Notes: generated from the letters alone by a model not told the origin. Shown: positions 7,588 through 16,390, numbered from the stretch's first letter. The stretch: 64,000 nucleotides of DNA from CAZTCJ01 sp964612085 (GCA_964612085.1 CAZTCJ010000004.1:1-64000), one strand, 5' to 3'. Translations and numbers: made by a program.

Positions 7588-8654
7588 AGCAGCGGCGCGA
7601 TCAGGAAGAACATATAGCAGGCATAAAGCGCCACGAAGAGCAGGCCCGACATGCGGTCGATCACCGGATTGCGCCCGATCAGATAAAACGAGACGAGCCC
7701 GGTCACCGCGAACAGGATGAAGATGTCATAGCCGATCGGGTGGCCCGTGGCCGTGTCGGGCGGCACGTTCAATCCGCCTGCGGAGACAAGCGCCGCGATC
7801 CCCGCCACCGCGTGGATGTTGAACATGTTCGAGCCCAGAATATTCCCGAAGCCGATATCGAATTGCTGACGCCGCGCCGCCGCGATGGTGGCGGAGAGTT
7901 CCGGCAGCGAGGTGCCGAGCGCGATCACGGTGAGGCCCACCGCTTCCGGCGAGACGCCGGGAATGGTCTGGCCCAGCAGGACCGCGTTGGTCACCGTCCA
8001 GTCCGCCCCGATGGTCAGGCCGGCGATCCCTGCGCCCAGGATCAGGACGATATTGCGGATGGTGTCTGCGAAGCCGAAGGGCAGGGGATCGCTGGCGATA
8101 TCCTCCACCTCTTCTTCCTGTTCGCCCCGGCTGGAGGTCAGGAACAGGATCACCGGGATCAGCAGCACCAGGATCAATCCTTCCCACCAGCGGATATTGG
8201 TTTGGAGCGGCGGCAGGGTCTCCCCTTGCATCATCATTTCGAAATCGGAGGCGCGGAACAGCAGCAGGGCGGCGAACAGCGCCGTCGAGCCCATCATCAG
8301 GAAGGTGGCGAGCGTCAGCGCGGGCCCTTTGGCGGACAGCCCGTAGAGCAGGGCGGGCAGGCCCAGCACCAACAACAGGTTACAGATATTGCTGCCCACC
8401 ACATTGCCGAAAATGAGCCCGTCATCCTCGCCCAGAGCCGCGCCTATGGCGACGAACAGTTCCGGCGCGGAGGTGCCGAAAGCCACCACCGTCAGGCCGA
8501 TGAAGAAAGCGGGCACCTTCACCCGCGCCGCCAGCTTGACCGCGCCCGCCACCAGCCAGTCGCCGGCCATCACCAGCAGGCCCATGCCCGCCAGCATGAC
8601 CGCCACCGACCAGACGATCTGAAGCGCTGAAAGACTGTCGGATGCCCCCGGCAT
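7584..8654 (-). CDS. Calcium/sodium antiporter (CaCA family, YrbG-like)
   Basis: A 356-residue inner-membrane cation exchanger with the duplicated alpha repeats of the CaCA superfamily: VAFGTSAPELFVAI plus GNVVGSNICNLLLVLG in the first half, and IALGTSLPELSATI plus GNILGSNMFNIHAV in the second. An acidic cytoplasmic loop (GEQEEEVEDI) separates the halves. About ten membrane segments are expected. The frame stays open upstream to 8,990 as low-complexity Arg-rich sequence, but the ATG at 8,654 with GGGAGGTG upstream gives the normal length. The stop overlaps the convergent cytochrome gene. Confidence 0.9.
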   Translation of the reverse strand: MPGASDSLSALQIVWSVAVMLAGMGLLVMAGDWLVAGAVKLAARVKVPAFFIGLTVVAFGTSAPELFVAIGAALGEDDGLIFGNVVGSNICNLLLVLGLPALLYGLSAKGPALTLATFLMMGSTALFAALLLFRASDFEMMMQGETLPPLQTNIRWWEGLILVLLIPVILFLTSSRGEQEEEVEDIASDPLPFGFADTIRNIVLILGAGIAGLTIGADWTVTNAVLLGQTIPGVSPEAVGLTVIALGTSLPELSATIAAARRQQFDIGFGNILGSNMFNIHAVAGIAALVSAGGLNVPPDTATGHPIGYDIFILFAVTGLVSFYLIGRNPVIDRMSGLLFVALYACYMFFLIAPLL

Positions 8655-8734
8655 GCCTGCCTCGCACCTCCCCCGATAAGACAAACACCGTACAACACCA
8701 GCGAAATGCTTCAGGCATATGTCAGTCGTCTGCG

Positions 8735-9310
8735 TCAGAGGCCCGCGATGGCCTGCCAGCGCAAGGCATGGCCGGGGGATTGGCGGGCGATCCAGCGATA
8801 GGGCAAGGCGCGCCAGGGCATGACCCGGTCGACGCGGCTGTCGAGGACGAAATCGCCTTGGTCGGTCACCGCCACCAGCACCGCATGGGCCTCGCCGCGT
8901 TCGGTTTCCGCCGTCGCGATCAAGAGGCTGGCGCGGGGCCAGCCAAGGGCGATGAGGGCGGCCTGTTTGGCCATCGCGATGTCCTCGCAATCGCCGGTGT
9001 CCTGGGCGACCTGCCAGCGATCGTTCTGGTCCGGGACCGGCCGGACGCGCCGGTTGATGCGGGCATTGACGCTAGCGAGCGCGGCCCAACGGGCAGGGGT
9101 GAGCGTGACAGGGGAATGGGACGGGGCTTTGGCTTGAGAGCAAGCATGCGGCTCGGCGCGGCAGAACTGCACGAGCCCGCGCGGCGGCAAGGCGTTATTG
9201 CCGACGGGCATGGGACCGGACGGCAGGGGGGTGTCGGCGGACGGACCGCCCGCGCAGGCCATTGTCAGTGTTGCGCTTAAGAGTATCGGCCAGCGGCCAA
9301 GCCTCGGCAT
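8735..9310 (-). CDS. Transglutaminase-like cysteine protease (BTLCP/LapG-like)
   Basis: A 191-residue exported protein with a hydrophobic N-terminus (WPILLSATLTMAC, possible lipoprotein cysteine at 19) and the bacterial transglutaminase-like fold. The triad candidates are Cys in DTGDCEDIAMAK, His in GEAHAVLVA and Asp in FVLDSRVDRV. The family includes LapG, which trims adhesins in the periplasm under c-di-GMP control. No LapD partner or giant adhesin lies nearby, so the substrate is open. A GTG at 9,325 is in frame, but the ATG at 9,310 has AAGGGG at normal distance. Confidence 0.82.
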   Translation of the reverse strand: MPRLGRWPILLSATLTMACAGGPSADTPLPSGPMPVGNNALPPRGLVQFCRAEPHACSQAKAPSHSPVTLTPARWAALASVNARINRRVRPVPDQNDRWQVAQDTGDCEDIAMAKQAALIALGWPRASLLIATAETERGEAHAVLVAVTDQGDFVLDSRVDRVMPWRALPYRWIARQSPGHALRWQAIAGL

Positions 9311-9833
9311 ATCTCGCCCCTTCACAAGCGAAGGAGCGAGCGTGCCGACGCAACGGCTACGGACGGGTTAATGGGTTATCGTGATGGCGGGCAAGGCGGT
9401 TTTGTCGAGCGCCGGAGGGGGTTTGTAACCCCTTCCGCATGGTTATCCCGCCGAGGATGACTGCGCGGATGGAGCTGTAAATCCCGTCCAGCAGGGACCA
9501 ATTGTGCCTCCCTTTTTGATCTCGGTCGCATGACGGTCTGTGTCCAAAATGACACGACATTTCCCGAATGCCGATTACTAGGCTGTCAACACATGTTTCC
9601 GGTTGCTCTCAATATCGCACATTATTAACGTTCCGTTAGCTTGTGATGAGTGTCACACCTGAAAGCTGGGCACGAAGAACAGGCTAGTGTTCGCTCGATG
9701 GATTCGACTTCTCACATAGTCCCTTCGCATGGCCGCCTTAGTCTCAGAGCGCGAAGCGCGATTGGTCGATTTTGCTTCTTCGAGTGCGTTAGGACGATTT
9801 GAAACTCATCTGAACCAGAAGTGGGGATAACGC
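9311..9833. other. Intergenic region upstream of the repeat-protein gene
   Basis: No convincing gene. It contains the left copy of an 80-bp dispersed repeat (9,411-9,492). From about 9,550 it becomes more AT-rich (CACATTATTAACGTTCCGTTAG), which is likely promoter DNA for the gene starting at 9,834. A GTGGGGAT ribosome site precedes that start. Confidence 0.5.
9411..9492 (+). repeat. Imperfect 80-bp repeat, left copy
   Basis: This copy aligns over its whole length with 11,209-11,288 in the same orientation. Both begin with a G-run/C-run hairpin (AACCCCTTCCGCA in both), share GACTG in the middle and end with CGTCCAGC. Roughly seven of ten bases agree by eye. Confidence 0.75.
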
Positions 9834-11189
9834 ATGTCTACATACCAGATTTTTCAGCATGACGTACTGATCAACCAGAATAACAATGGGACTACCCAAG
9901 AATTCGCGGTCTGGCTCACCGGTGGATGCCTGCAATTCGTTATCGATGGCGAAATCCAGCATGATATTACGAGCATCAACGACTTTCTGACAGCCGCTGC
10001 AAAGGCGATCAACAAAGGTAATGATGACAACGTCGGCAATCTTGATTTTAGTGGCGGCGGTCTCATTGCGGTGAACAGTTTGGAGCATTTCGACGGCAGC
10101 GACGGACCCGTTTTCGACTCCAATGGTGGAGCGCCGTTCATCTCCTCGCAGGACAACGGGACCGCGGTGAAGTTTTCCGGCTCCAACATCGGCGGCTCGT
10201 TGACTGTCGACTTCGGCACAGGCGCCAATGCGGAAGCCGAGGCAGCTCAATTCAAGAGCTTTGCCGAGGACCTGTTGGGTAAGGCGGAAGCCGTCCAAAT
10301 CGCGTCCATCTTCGGCAATATCGGCGGCTTTAACCGGACCGTGAAAATCTCCGAGCGAGTCGACGATATCCAGAAGGTGCAGTTCAAAGACACTCGCGAT
10401 GCTGCCGACGATAAATGGGCCGATGCTTTTGTCGACTTCCTCGGTGCAAAATTCGGTGGCGACAAGACATCGAACGGCAATGTCAGCGAAAAGAACTATA
10501 CTGCCAGCCAACTGAACTTCATCGACGCGACCACTGTCGATCTCGGATCCAACGGTGTGGGCGGCAAAGAGCGTTGGAGCTTTGACACGGCCGAAGATGC
10601 AACGGCATTCCACGATGAAATCGAGGCTGCGTTCCAGAGTGGCGACCGGCGCGAAATCATCAACTCCGCTATCGAAGATCTCGCGGAGAGCTTCGGCGGC
10701 GTTCAGACGAAGAACGGCAACGTATCGACACAGTACGAAGCACGGCAGATTAAGGTGACTGGGGCTGATGACAGTTCCGTCGATCTCGGTTCTCACCGTG
10801 TTGGCGGTAAAGAAGTGTACGACTTTGCCGACAAGGCCACGGCCCTGGAATTTGTAGATGCTGTCCGCGATCTCGTCGGCGTTGAGGGTCACGCCAAAAA
10901 GCTTGTCGATGAGTTTGTCTTCAATGTCACGGGCCAGGGGATCGGCAGCGAGATATTCGTCGGCAAGGATGATTTCGTCGAATGGCTCGGCGGTGAGTTC
11001 GGCGGGACGCTTACCCGCGACGGCGCCGTGTCCGAGGGCTTCGACGGCTCCTCGCGCTCCGGTACCAGCGGCGACGATTTCACCGTCACGCTTGGGCCGC
11101 GCGGTGTAGGCGGCAAAGAGGTCTGGGCTTTTGAAGAAGAAGCCGACGCCCTTGCCTTCGCCGCAGCGCTCGATGATTACATGGTCTAA
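9834..11189 (+). CDS. Acidic protein with three ~72-residue internal repeats, unknown family
   Basis: Not recognised. The 451-residue product is acidic and Gly/Asp/Asn-rich, has one cysteine and no signal peptide. Three units lie at about 197-268, 277-349 and 378-451. Each has FGG (207, 287, 389), then a Gly-Asn-Val-Ser-like turn, then VDLG-x3-VGGKE (235-246, 316-327, 418-429), an aromatic strand and an Ala-rich acidic helix. A weaker fourth unit may sit at 105-150. The tail DDYMV (acidic then hydrophobic) resembles type I secretion signals, but no ABC/HlyD genes are near. Base composition is visibly less GC-rich than its neighbours. The gene stands alone between two direct repeats. Confidence 0.8.
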   Translation: MSTYQIFQHDVLINQNNNGTTQEFAVWLTGGCLQFVIDGEIQHDITSINDFLTAAAKAINKGNDDNVGNLDFSGGGLIAVNSLEHFDGSDGPVFDSNGGAPFISSQDNGTAVKFSGSNIGGSLTVDFGTGANAEAEAAQFKSFAEDLLGKAEAVQIASIFGNIGGFNRTVKISERVDDIQKVQFKDTRDAADDKWADAFVDFLGAKFGGDKTSNGNVSEKNYTASQLNFIDATTVDLGSNGVGGKERWSFDTAEDATAFHDEIEAAFQSGDRREIINSAIEDLAESFGGVQTKNGNVSTQYEARQIKVTGADDSSVDLGSHRVGGKEVYDFADKATALEFVDAVRDLVGVEGHAKKLVDEFVFNVTGQGIGSEIFVGKDDFVEWLGGEFGGTLTRDGAVSEGFDGSSRSGTSGDDFTVTLGPRGVGGKEVWAFEEEADALAFAAALDDYMV

Positions 11190-11208
11190 TCGCGCGGGAC
11201 ATGCCGCA

Positions 11209-11288
11209 GGCGGAAGGGGTTTTAACCCCTTCCGCACGGTCATCCTGCTCAGAACGACTGTATGGACGGTTTCAAAACCTCGTCCAGC
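11209..11288 (+). repeat. Imperfect 80-bp repeat, right copy
   Basis: Second copy of the 9,411-9,492 element, beginning 20 bases after the stop of the repeat-protein gene. Its first part, 11,211-11,234, is a perfect 11-bp inverted repeat (CGGAAGGGGTT / AACCCCTTCCG). No U-tract follows, so terminator activity is doubtful. Confidence 0.75.
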
Positions 11289-11296
11289 CGTAGATC

Positions 11297-12046
11297 TTAC
11301 ATCAAGGCCGGTTTCACCAGCATCCAGACGGCCATGCCGATCATGAACAGGTTTTCGGTCAGGGAGACGAAGCCGAGCGGCACGTTGGAGTCGCCGCCCA
11401 CACAGGCGCATTTGAGCTCGCGCTTGTCGATATAAACTGCCTTGGCCACGCTCACCGCGCCGATCGTGCCGATAAAGAGCGCGACGGGGATGGAAATCCA
11501 GTTCAGGATATGGGCGGTCATCAGCACGCCGGCGAGGCCTTCCGCAAACGGATAGATATATCCGTACGGCACCCATCTTTTCGCGAGCAGGTCGTAATTA
11601 AGGAACATGGTCGAGAAACTCTCGACATCGCGCAGCTTCAAATAGGCGAGACCGCACATGGAGAAGCTGATGAACCATTCGGCGCTGAGGATCGAGACGG
11701 CGCTGCCGGTGGCGACCCAGGCCGCGCCAAGCGCCATGAGCGCCATCATGGTGAACAACACCAGAACCGGCTGATAGCTGGTCTCGCCATCCTCCCGCGC
11801 GCCGTCGCTAAAGTAATCGCGCAGTGCGTCGTAGCCGCCGATGCGCTCGCCGCCGATCCAGATCTGCGGCGTGGTCTCGACGCCGTGCTTGTTTTTAAAG
11901 GCGTCCGTCTCGGCGCGGGTCATCAGATGGTGATCTTCGACCGTGAAGCCTTTGCGCTTGAGCAGCCATTTCGACTTGATGCCATAGGGACAGACATGGT
12001 CATCCATGACCATGCGATAGAGTGTAGCTGTCTTGCCCTGGTTCAT
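11297..12046 (-). CDS. Glutaredoxin - MauE/DoxX-like membrane fusion
   Basis: A 249-residue two-domain protein. Residues 1-80 are a glutaredoxin-like domain with active site CPYG at 19-22 (the second cysteine of the usual CPYC is Gly) and the cis-proline segment ETTPQIWIGGERIGGYDAL. Residues from about 90 on form four membrane helices of the MauE/DoxX redox-associated family, with the conserved Cys-Ala-Cys (LKCACVGG) before the last helix. The family passes thiol redox equivalents across the membrane, and a role in periplasmic disulfide handling is inferred. Its 3' end nearly touches the right 80-bp repeat. Confidence 0.85.
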   Translation of the reverse strand: MNQGKTATLYRMVMDDHVCPYGIKSKWLLKRKGFTVEDHHLMTRAETDAFKNKHGVETTPQIWIGGERIGGYDALRDYFSDGAREDGETSYQPVLVLFTMMALMALGAAWVATGSAVSILSAEWFISFSMCGLAYLKLRDVESFSTMFLNYDLLAKRWVPYGYIYPFAEGLAGVLMTAHILNWISIPVALFIGTIGAVSVAKAVYIDKRELKCACVGGDSNVPLGFVSLTENLFMIGMAVWMLVKPALM

Positions 12047-12105
12047 GATTCAACCAACAACCGGGCGGGACTTTTGTTCCACCCGGCTCAAGGCAGCCGG
12101 ACCGA

Positions 12106-13434
12106 TCACTCGGCCGCTTGCGCCGCGATATAGGGGCGGCCGACGCAGTGATAGTCGATGCCCATGGCGACGATATCGGCGGGCTCGTAGATGTTCCGCA
12201 GGTCAACCATCACCGGCTTGCGCAGGAGCTGTTTGATGCGCTGCAGATCGAGCGCCCGGAACTCGTTCCATTCGGTCAGAATGGCGACCGCGTCGCATTC
12301 CCGGATCGTGTCGTAGGCATCGCCGCAGAACTCGATGTTTTCCAAGTGCTTCTTGGCCTCTTCCATGCCTTCCGGGTCGAAGGCGCGGATCGTGGCGCCG
12401 CCCTGTTGCAGGATCGGGATGATGTCGAGGCTGGGGGCGTCGCGCATATCGTCCGTGTTCGGCTTGAAGGTCAGGCCGAGCACACCAATGGTCTGGCCGT
12501 CCACCGAGCCGCCGCAGGCCGCGATGATCTTCTGGGCCATGTTCTTCTTGCGCTCCGCGTTCACCTTCACCACCGATTCAACGATCTGGGAGGGCGCGCC
12601 CGAATCCCGCGCGGTCTTCACAAGCGCCAGAGTGTCCTTCGGGAAACAGGAGCCGCCGAAGCCGGGACCTGCATGGAGGAATTTGCGGCCGATCCGGCCA
12701 TCGAGCCCGATGCCCCGGCTCACATCCTTCACATCCGCGCCGACCTTCTCGCACAGATCCGCCATCTCGTTGATGAAGGTGATCTTAGTGGCGAGGAACG
12801 CGTTGGCGGCGTATTTGATCAGTTCGGAGGTTTCCCGCTTGGTGAAGAGCAGCGGCGTTTCGCGCAGGTAAAGCGGGCGGTAGAGCTCGCGCATCAAGGC
12901 CTGGGCCTTTTCGCTGTCGGTGCCCACCACCACCCGGTCGGGCCGCATGAAATCCTCGATGGCGCTGCCTTCGCGCAGGAATTCAGGGTTCGATGCCACG
13001 TCGAACTCCGCATCCGGACGGCGCTTGGCGATGATCTCGGCCACTTCCGCGCCGGTGCCCACGGGCACGGTCGATTTGTTGACCACCACGGTGTAGCCAT
13101 TGAGCGCGTCGGCGATTTCCTCGGCTGCCGCATAGACGTAAGACAGATCGGCGAAACCGTCGCCCCGGCGGCTCGGCGTGCCCACCGCGATGAAGACGGC
13201 GTCCGCGCCCGGCACGGCCTCGGCCAGATTGGTGGAGAAGGACAAACGGCCCGCTTTGACATTGTCCGCGACCAGACTGTCGAGGCCCGGTTCGTAAATG
13301 GGAATGCCGCCCGCCTTGAGCCTGTCGATCTTGGACGCGTCCTTATCGACGCAGATCACATCATGGCCAAAGTCGGAAAAGCAGGCGCCGGACACCAATC
13401 CGACATAGCCTGTGCCGATCATCGCGACGCGCAT
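12106..13434 (-). CDS. ugd: UDP-glucose 6-dehydrogenase
   Basis: A 442-residue cytoplasmic enzyme that oxidises UDP-glucose twice with NAD+ to UDP-glucuronate, the acidic sugar donor for polysaccharides. The N-terminal Rossmann motif is IGTGYVGLVSG (about 6-16). STVPVGTG and the SNPEFLREG block follow, and the catalytic cysteine is in GFGGSCFPKDT near residue 260. The C-terminal UDP-binding domain ends at RPYIAAQ. An in-frame GTG lies at 13,440, but the ATG at 13,434 is better spaced from AAGAGG. It pairs functionally with galU (14,567) and the epimerase at 23,788. Confidence 0.95.
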   Translation of the reverse strand: MRVAMIGTGYVGLVSGACFSDFGHDVICVDKDASKIDRLKAGGIPIYEPGLDSLVADNVKAGRLSFSTNLAEAVPGADAVFIAVGTPSRRGDGFADLSYVYAAAEEIADALNGYTVVVNKSTVPVGTGAEVAEIIAKRRPDAEFDVASNPEFLREGSAIEDFMRPDRVVVGTDSEKAQALMRELYRPLYLRETPLLFTKRETSELIKYAANAFLATKITFINEMADLCEKVGADVKDVSRGIGLDGRIGRKFLHAGPGFGGSCFPKDTLALVKTARDSGAPSQIVESVVKVNAERKKNMAQKIIAACGGSVDGQTIGVLGLTFKPNTDDMRDAPSLDIIPILQQGGATIRAFDPEGMEEAKKHLENIEFCGDAYDTIRECDAVAILTEWNEFRALDLQRIKQLLRKPVMVDLRNIYEPADIVAMGIDYHCVGRPYIAAQAAE

Positions 13435-13617
13435 GTGCACCTCTTATCTTCTCAAAATGGGCCTTCTCAAAATAGGCGGCCAACCACCCGCGTGTAGCGG
13501 TACGCCATGTGTGACTTGCCCGTGATCCGAAGGCTCAGGCTTATGGCACACCCGACGCAGTGCAACAAGAGCCCCTGTCCTACCCATGGCGTAGCTTACC
13601 GAATATCCATAGAGAGG

Positions 13618-14514
13618 TCAGGGGTTTTTCATGCGCACCGTGGCGATCAGCGCCCGGTGGTTCGATCCGGCGGTCTCTCCCGCACGGGTCGATAGAAGCT
13701 CTAACGGACCGGCGGTCAGAATGTGGTCGATCTGAAGGCCCAGACCGGGCAAGGATCCGGGCCAAGTGGTCCGCGACGGCGGCAGGCCGGGCGCGCTGGC
13801 GGTCAATCCCCCTGTTTTCAGGAAGGTCTGGAAGGCAGGCGCCAGCGCCGTGGCGTTGAAGTCGCCCGCCACGATCACAGCGCCTGGCGCCTCGGCGGCG
13901 AAGGCGGCGATCTCCTGAAGTTGAGTATTGCGCGCGCGCCATTTGGTGATGCCGTCGGGCCGCGAGGTCTGCACGTTCACCAGATCGATCCGCCGTCCGT
14001 CCAGCCTGACGGCGGAGCGGAAGCCGCGTATGGCCGGATCCTGGGCGACGACGGCTTCAGCCGGATCCAAGGGCAGGCGGGCATAGATGATCGCGGCCGG
14101 GCGGCGCAGGGCGGCCTTGTAGGGAAACAGCCGGTCGAGCAGGGGCAGGAGCGGGCTGGCGCGGCCCTGCCAGATTTCCTGGATGAACAGGATGTCCGGG
14201 TTCTCCGCCGCGATGGCGGCGGCCTTCGCCTCCGGCCCGGACCAGCCGCCTTCCACATTGTAGGTCATGACGCGCAAGGCCCCGGCGGCCTGTGCCGAAG
14301 GCGGCGGCGCCGAGGGCGGGCGGACCAGCTTGGCATGGGACCACACCACCCAGCCCACGCAGGCGGCCGAGGCGGTCAGGGCGAGCACCGCCAGGCGGCG
14401 CTGGCCCATCACCAGAAACACCAGCCCGGCAACGGTTCCGGCGACCGCCAGATGGCCCGCGAAGTTAAGCGCGTTATCGGTGAACCAGGCGGCCAGGGCG
14501 GCGGCGTCGCGCAT
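13618..14514 (-). CDS. Membrane-anchored endonuclease/exonuclease/phosphatase family protein
   Basis: A 298-residue protein with two N-terminal hydrophobic helices (about 12-35 and 40-60), a Pro/Ser linker, then an EEP-fold domain. Active-site blocks are present: MTYNVEGG, FIQEIW with the metal-binding Glu, VAGDFNATA, QIDHIL, and SNHRALIA (Asn in place of the usual Asp). EEP proteins cut phosphodiesters in nucleic acids, lipids or nucleotides. Membrane anchoring suggests a periplasmic substrate, but this is inference. It lies between ugd and galU on the same strand. Confidence 0.85.
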   Translation of the reverse strand: MRDAAALAAWFTDNALNFAGHLAVAGTVAGLVFLVMGQRRLAVLALTASAACVGWVVWSHAKLVRPPSAPPPSAQAAGALRVMTYNVEGGWSGPEAKAAAIAAENPDILFIQEIWQGRASPLLPLLDRLFPYKAALRRPAAIIYARLPLDPAEAVVAQDPAIRGFRSAVRLDGRRIDLVNVQTSRPDGITKWRARNTQLQEIAAFAAEAPGAVIVAGDFNATALAPAFQTFLKTGGLTASAPGLPPSRTTWPGSLPGLGLQIDHILTAGPLELLSTRAGETAGSNHRALIATVRMKNP

Positions 14515-14566
14515 GGGCGGTGATCCCGTCAGTCAGCGGACAGCCTGTGCCCTCTCAGGAACCGGC

Positions 14567-15445
14567 TCAGCCCAACAGATCCCGGACCATCCCCGGTGCC
14601 TTGTCCTTCAACTCCGGATGCTTCAGGCCCATGGCCACATTGGCGCGCAGGTAGCCGAGCTTGTCGCCGCAGTCATAGGTCACGCCGTCATAGCGCACGG
14701 CGTAATAGGGGCTCGCGCTGAGCATGCGCTCCATGGCGTCGGTGAGTTGGATCTCGTTGCCCGCGCCCGGCCCCTGGCTTTCCAGATAGTCGAAAATATC
14801 CGGCTGCAGAATATAACGGCCCAGCACCGACAGGGTGGAGGGCGCCTCTTCCGGTTTGGGCTTCTCAACGAGGCCCTTGATTTCCATCAGACCGTCCGTG
14901 TCGTTGACCACATCGAGAATGCCGTATTTGTCCGTCTGGTCGCGGGGCACCTCTTCCACGGTGATGATATTGCCTTTGCCGCCGGTGCGGTCGAAGGCAT
15001 CGACCATCTGGGCGAGGCAGGAGGGGCTGGCATCCACCAGCACGTCGGGGAGCGAAATGGCGAAGGGCTCGTTGCCAATGATCTTCCGGGCACACCAGAT
15101 CGCGTGACCCAGCCCCAAGGGCTTTTGCTGGCGGGTGAAGATGGCCGTGCCCGCCACCGGCACGGTGGGCTTCAGCTCGTCGATCTGCTTGGTCTTGTTC
15201 TTCTTCTCCAGCGTGTCGTCGAGCTCATAGACGTAATCGAAATAATCCTCGATCGCCGCCTTGTTGCGGCCCGTCACGAAGATGAATTCCTCGATGCCCG
15301 CCTGACGGGCTTCCTCGATGGCGTAATCGATCAGCGGACGGTCGACCACGGGCAGCATTTCCTTCGGGATGCTTTTGGTCGCCGGCAGCACCCGCGTGCC
15401 CAACCCAGCGACCGGCAGAACGACTTTTTTGACTGATCCCGTCAT
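14567..15445 (-). CDS. galU: UTP--glucose-1-phosphate uridylyltransferase
   Basis: A 292-residue nucleotidyltransferase that makes UDP-glucose from UTP and glucose 1-phosphate. The nucleotide-binding loop is LPVAGLGTRVLPATKSIPKE at the N-terminus, followed by VDRPLIDYAIEEA and GLVEKPKPEEAPS. The length is typical for bacterial GalU. The GAGGAGAGAGGG ribosome site fixes the start. It supplies the substrate of Ugd encoded just downstream on the same strand. The EEP gene between them makes a possible three-gene unit galU-EEP-ugd, though the 177-bp gap before ugd argues for a separate promoter. Confidence 0.95.
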   Translation of the reverse strand: MTGSVKKVVLPVAGLGTRVLPATKSIPKEMLPVVDRPLIDYAIEEARQAGIEEFIFVTGRNKAAIEDYFDYVYELDDTLEKKNKTKQIDELKPTVPVAGTAIFTRQQKPLGLGHAIWCARKIIGNEPFAISLPDVLVDASPSCLAQMVDAFDRTGGKGNIITVEEVPRDQTDKYGILDVVNDTDGLMEIKGLVEKPKPEEAPSTLSVLGRYILQPDIFDYLESQGPGAGNEIQLTDAMERMLSASPYYAVRYDGVTYDCGDKLGYLRANVAMGLKHPELKDKAPGMVRDLLG

Positions 15446-15729
15446 CGACCCTCTCTCCTCGTGGTTTGGCGGCTCATCCGCGCGGGAGGTCTACAGGAGG
15501 CCGGGAGGCGTGGCAAGGTGGGCCGCGCATCGAAAACCGGCGTTTCCAGGAAGCACGGTTTGTCGGCATCCCTCTCAAACCTGTCACGCAACTATGCCTG
15601 CCCTTGTTATTGATCATTGACCAAGGTTACGCCTTTTCCCCGCGACCGAAACGCGAACCGTGGCCGCATGGTCGCGTATGGCGTACGGTTTGGCCGTCAT
15701 CCCAATGAGCAGGCGTGTGGAGAAAGACG

Positions 15730-16390
15730 ATGGTCGGTGTGTCTAAGAGGCTGTGTTGCGCGGTCGCGGCGGTGTGGGCACTCATCCTCACCCAATGGGG
15801 TGGGGCCGCAGCGCAAGTAGCGGAGCGTGCTCACAAGCCGGTGGACATCCTGGTGCAGCAAAAGCTCAGCGCCGATGACGGGACACAGCTCGCCATCACC
15901 GTCTGGAAACCGCAGGCCGAGGGGCAACGCTTTCCGACCGTCCTTGTCGTCACGCCCTATGTCTCCGATGAGGCCCATGGGCGCGGGCGGATCTATGCCG
16001 ATAGGGGCTATGTCACGGCAAGCCTGGACCCGCAACCCGGCGCGGGCCCTCAGCGGCATCGACTTTGGTCCGGACAGCGTATTCGATATGGATCAGTTCC
16101 ATTTGGATTGGCTGGACTGGCGTCTGCGGGACGGTGAAAAACCTGCGCTTCTCAAGAACCGCGTTGCCTATTTTGTCGCAGGCGCCAATGAGTGGCGGTA
16201 TGCTGACGATCTTGACTCAATCGCCGATGAGCAACGCTGCTTCTACATCTCGGCTGATGAAGATGAGGGGTATGATGTCTTCCGCGCCGGGCACCTTGTC
16301 GACACGGCGCAAGAGGGTGAAGCCCGCCACAGTTTCAAGAGCGATCCCCTCGACACCAGCAATGCGGATATTACTGAAAGTAGCTTTTAG
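15730..16390 (+). pseudogene. CocE/NonD-family hydrolase remnant with internal deletion and frameshift
   Basis: The 5' part in frame 1 encodes a signal peptide and the family N-terminus (LSADDGTQLAITVWKP, RFPTVLVVTPYVSDEA, YADRGYVTASLDP). At about 16,035-16,050 the similarity jumps to frame 2 and to the far end of the catalytic domain (IDFGPDSVFD, LDWLDWRLRDGEKPALL, VAYFVAGANEWRYADDL, HLVDTAQEGEARH). It then stops at 16,390 inside the C-terminal jelly-roll domain. The nucleophile region is missing, so it cannot be an active X-Pro dipeptidyl-peptidase/esterase. The ribosome site GGAGAAAG and the terminator at 16,532 are still in place. Confidence 0.8.

Noticed and set aside
9411..11288. Integron attC sites for the two 80-bp repeats
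   Set aside because: The GTTRRRY/RYYYAAC core sites are not in place, only one cassette-like gene is present and no integrase gene is near.
9789..11576. A 595-codon minus-strand frame across the repeat-protein gene
   Set aside because: The plus-strand frame has clear protein-level repeats and a ribosome site. The minus frame starts inside another gene and crosses the 80-bp repeat.
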